From CAZILN01 sp964540005 (GTDB taxonomy: Bacteria; Bacteroidota; Bacteroidia; Bacteroidales; SM23-62): a stretch of DNA of 6,366 bases. Each line of letters begins with the position of its first letter. The stretch's first letter is position 1. Below are positions 5,501 to 6,366 of the stretch, piece after piece. Under the pieces are notes generated by a model. That model did not search any database, was not told where the DNA came from, and saw nothing but the letters and a program-made list of their open reading frames with translations. The position numbers were made by a program, and so were the translations under genes. The DNA lies in assembly GCA_964540005.1 (NCBI GenBank), contig CAZILN010000207.1:1-6366 (forward strand), read 5' to 3'.

Positions 5501-6366
5501 GTTATTCCTAACGCTTGAAAAAATAAATGTCAGCTGTGCCGGCATTAACGACGGATCAATAATTGCGCATGCTACCGGAGGAACACCGGATTATGAATTT
5601 TCACAGAACGCATCCATTTGGAAATCCGACAGTGTTTTTTCTGATCTGTTCCCGGGGGCATATATAATTTTTGTCAGGGACCAGAATATGTGTCAGACCT
5701 ATTATACCGTGGTAATTGATCAACCTGCAAATCTGTATATAGCCAGTGAATTAAAAGTAGATTCCAATATTATTTGTTTTGGTGACAGCCATGGTGAGAT
5801 CACCATTAATGCTGGAGGTGGTACAGCTCCCCTGCAGTATTCTATTGACAGTGGAAAAACATATTCATCCACCAATTATTTCACTGATCTCTCTGCTGGC
5901 GATTATAAAACCATTGTAATAGATGCCAACGGATGTACCAAACCAGGTAATAATAATATAATTACTCAGCCTCCCCAGATCATCATAACAACTTACAACC
6001 AGGATGATATCACCAGTTGTTCATATGCCGAAGAAGGCCAGATATTCATCCAGGCATCTGGAGGGGAAGAACCTAAAAGCTATATCCTTGATTCTTCAAT
6101 TACAAAAACAATCGGGCTCTTTGAAAACATCCGTGCAGGTCCGCACCTTATTCAGATTGAGGATGACAAAGGTTGCGTAAAGGACACAAATGTCATCATT
6201 ACTGCTCCTCCTCCCCTTGTTTATGACAGTACAGAAATTATAGATGTCACGGGCTGTTTCGGGGATGCTACCGGTGAAATATTTGTTCTGGGAACCGGAG
6301 GGACAGGTTCCCTGCAGTATTCTCTAAATGGAGGAGCATTGCAGGATCCTGGCAAGTGGACATCCC
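2454..6366 (+). CDS. Giant secreted SprB-repeat surface protein, adhesin-like (3' partial)
   Basis: This frame runs from the ATG at 2454 to the window edge with no stop: 1304 complete codons, the end missing. The start is fixed by an in-frame TAA at 2445-2447 just before it. Residues 1-23 are a signal peptide; the rest is a tandem array of sixteen modules starting directly after it. Each begins with a hydrophobic-S/T-C-F/Y-G-x-x-DG core, continues with a GGTxPYxYxW(T/S)GP segment, then S-x-DEDISxLxAGxYxLxVTDxxxC, and ends near I-T-E-P. This is the SprB repeat (Pfam SprB family) pattern, known from Flavobacterium SprB, a mobile gliding adhesin, and from many large Bacteroidota surface proteins. 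Paired cysteines in nearly every module suggest one disulfide each. The chain is acidic, rich in S, T, D and G, and poor in lysine and arginine. Type IX secretion and surface attachment are inferred; the C-terminal sorting domain would lie beyond the window. It need not mean gliding motility. Confidence 0.9.
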   Translation, partial: MFRLRSYIISVILAFTALSNTWAADFSFDLEKTDITCFEGSDGTATITNIIGGIAPFTYQWKYNDFNDIVGETDSIITSLPEGTYHIEIKDSEGTPKVKSFSILPGPNIIIYSITNVDVSCFGDTDGSITVGASSTRNLEYSTDSGYTYGSSSVFTDKAPGDYYLFVQDEEGCIKEYELNPIKIGEPTPVTITLEGTSVLSLTCYGDTDGAIDITAGGGTPGYSYDWTGPGVLETTEDISSLGVGEYFVTVTDANLCEEYDSFTVSSPPEIIIQIDSANDISCFGQVDGSIYVSVSGGDPKPGPTYDYEWTRDLVGGIISTDEDISSLVEDKYYLAVTDEAGCVENSGAIAIDEPDAITVTNDDTVHVSCFGGSDGEISVTISGGTAPYTAEWSGPGSFTSASQDIISGLKAGSYSLLVTDASGCTYNHPAITITQPAAIVISIEGTSNLDLSCFGDTDGSIDISVSGGTPAYTYSWTGPSFSSADDSISSLGGGEYTLIVTDNISCKAYDTVTITEPTQINIQLDSANDISCFGLGDGSIGITVSEGTPKSGPPYLYSWTSDLGPTYNTEDISDLENDNYYLEVTDENNCTASTGAIFIDEPDALTVVTDSTKDVLCYGESTGAVYVDITGGITPYVIEWTGPGGYTSSDEDITDITAGNYSLLVTDANNCTYSHGPEAVIEPAELILTADSSFNISCNGSTDGSIYTTTTGGTLAYSYSWTSTGGYTSSDPDYITGLPADDYTLVVTDGNLCTDTGVISITEPLPLSVSIDSASSKLALDCYEDTDGNINITVSGGTPGYSYSWTGPSFTSADEDISSLEAGDYTLTLSDTNSCTLAPLTIEITEPALLDLTLTSAEDISCYGAGDGRIITSVTGGTQPYTYAWTGPGSYISSDADSIVNLQSGDYDLVLSDTKGCKDSIPTTGISEPDSISALVATGSKLLLGCSGDTDGRINISVTGGIGSLSYLWSGPNAFTSISKNIAGLKAGDYDLIITDSDGCIRSYSPFATITELPQLFLTLEKINVSCAGINDGSIIAHATGGTPDYEFSQNASIWKSDSVFSDLFPGAYIIFVRDQNMCQTYYTVVIDQPANLYIASELKVDSNIICFGDSHGEITINAGGGTAPLQYSIDSGKTYSSTNYFTDLSAGDYKTIVIDANGCTKPGNNNIITQPPQIIITTYNQDDITSCSYAEEGQIFIQASGGEEPKSYILDSSITKTIGLFENIRAGPHLIQIEDDKGCVKDTNVIITAPPPLVYDSTEIIDVTGCFGDATGEIFVLGTGGTGSLQYSLNGGALQDPGKWTS
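3009..3758 (+). repeat. Three-module super-repeat, copy 1 (modules 3-5)
   Basis: This 250-codon block runs from the EPTP linker before module 3 to the end of module 5. It corresponds module by module to the next block. Shared marks: an EGTSxLxL linker before the first module, CxGDTDG in the first module, IxIQxDSANDISCFG before the second, an extra K-x-GP insertion (PKPGP) in the second, a GAIxIDEPDA linker between second and third, and WSGPG/WTGPG in the third. First cysteines of equivalent modules lie 250, 250 and 248 residues apart. Confidence 0.75.
3759..4499 (+). repeat. Three-module super-repeat, copy 2 (modules 6-8)
   Basis: This 247-codon block repeats the order of copy 1. It has IEGTSNLDL before module 6, CFGDTDG in module 6, INIQLDSANDISCFG leading module 7, the PKSGP insertion in module 7, GAIFIDEPDA between modules 7 and 8, and WTGPGG in module 8. 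Copy 2 lacks a few residues of copy 1 in the second module, where the stretch after WTSDLG is shorter. Similarity is visible in DNA too, for instance in the DSANDIS codons and the IDEPDA codons, but many silent positions differ, so the duplication is not very recent. Confidence 0.75.

Larger units (their letters stand above)
2550..6366 (+). repeat. Tandem array of sixteen SprB-type modules (last one truncated)
   Basis: The first cysteine codon of each module marks the register: 2562, 2814, 3063, 3300, 3561, 3813, 4050, 4305, 4548, 4800, 5040, 5292, 5535, 5775, 6018 and 6255 (residues 37, 121, 204, 283, 370, 454, 533, 618, 699, 783, 863, 947, 1028, 1108, 1189, 1268). Spacings are 84, 83, 79, 87, 84, 79, 85, 81, 84, 80, 84, 81, 80, 81 and 79 residues. 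In modules 2-15 a second cysteine follows D-x-x-x about 53-57 residues after the first. Modules 3-12 share a W-T/S core (often WTGP); modules 2, 13, 14, 15 and 16 lack that tryptophan, and 2, 14 and 16 have a Y-S-x-(D/N)-x-G segment in its place. Module 16 is cut by the window edge. Confidence 0.9.

Noticed and set aside
2550..6366. Regularly spaced repeats, considered as a CRISPR array or non-coding satellite
   Set aside because: The period of about 240-260 bases, the codon-level conservation of a protein pattern and the unbroken frame show coding repeats; there are no short identical direct repeats with unique spacers.
2454..6366. Possible frameshift or fragmentation of the repeat gene
   Set aside because: I followed the frame through all sixteen modules: first-cysteine codons stay in phase and no stop occurs, so the gene is intact within the window.

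Overview
The window looks like a piece of a Bacteroidota chromosome (inferred). Four things point there: the end of an RbfA-type protein with Bacteroidota-like wording, a lone LolC/E-type ABC permease close downstream of it, the absence of clear Shine-Dalgarno sequences, and a very large secreted protein built of SprB-type repeats, which are characteristic of that phylum. Base composition is moderately AT-rich and nothing suggests a plasmid, phage or insertion sequence.

Layout, all genes on the + strand: (1) 1-118, the last 38 codons of rbfA. (2) 191-1012, a class I SAM-dependent methyltransferase with a hydrophobic C-terminal segment. (3) 1009-2232, an FtsX/LolC/E-type permease whose ATG overlaps the methyltransferase stop (ATGA), so the two are probably translationally coupled. 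(4) 2233-2453, a 221-base gap with a perfect-arm palindrome, an intrinsic terminator and a weak promoter candidate. (5) 2454-6366 and beyond, one uninterrupted reading frame of at least 1304 codons: a signal peptide followed immediately by sixteen modules of about 79-87 residues, the last one cut by the window edge. This frame covers more than 60% of the window and has no stop inside it.

The first three genes look like a housekeeping cluster (ribosome maturation, a methyltransferase, an envelope lipoprotein-type transporter subunit). The fourth gene, beyond the terminator, is a separate transcription unit encoding a cell-surface or secreted adhesin-like protein. Its export route (type IX secretion) is inferred from the family only, because the C-terminus, where a sorting domain would be, lies outside the window.

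The most interesting material is inside the repeat gene: a duplicated three-module block (3009-3758 and 3759-4499), alternating module classes, divergent modules at both ends around a more uniform core, a first module lacking its second cysteine, a roughly 255-residue stretch with one basic residue, and two seven-G tracts. I saw no clear undescribed enzymatic or defence system.
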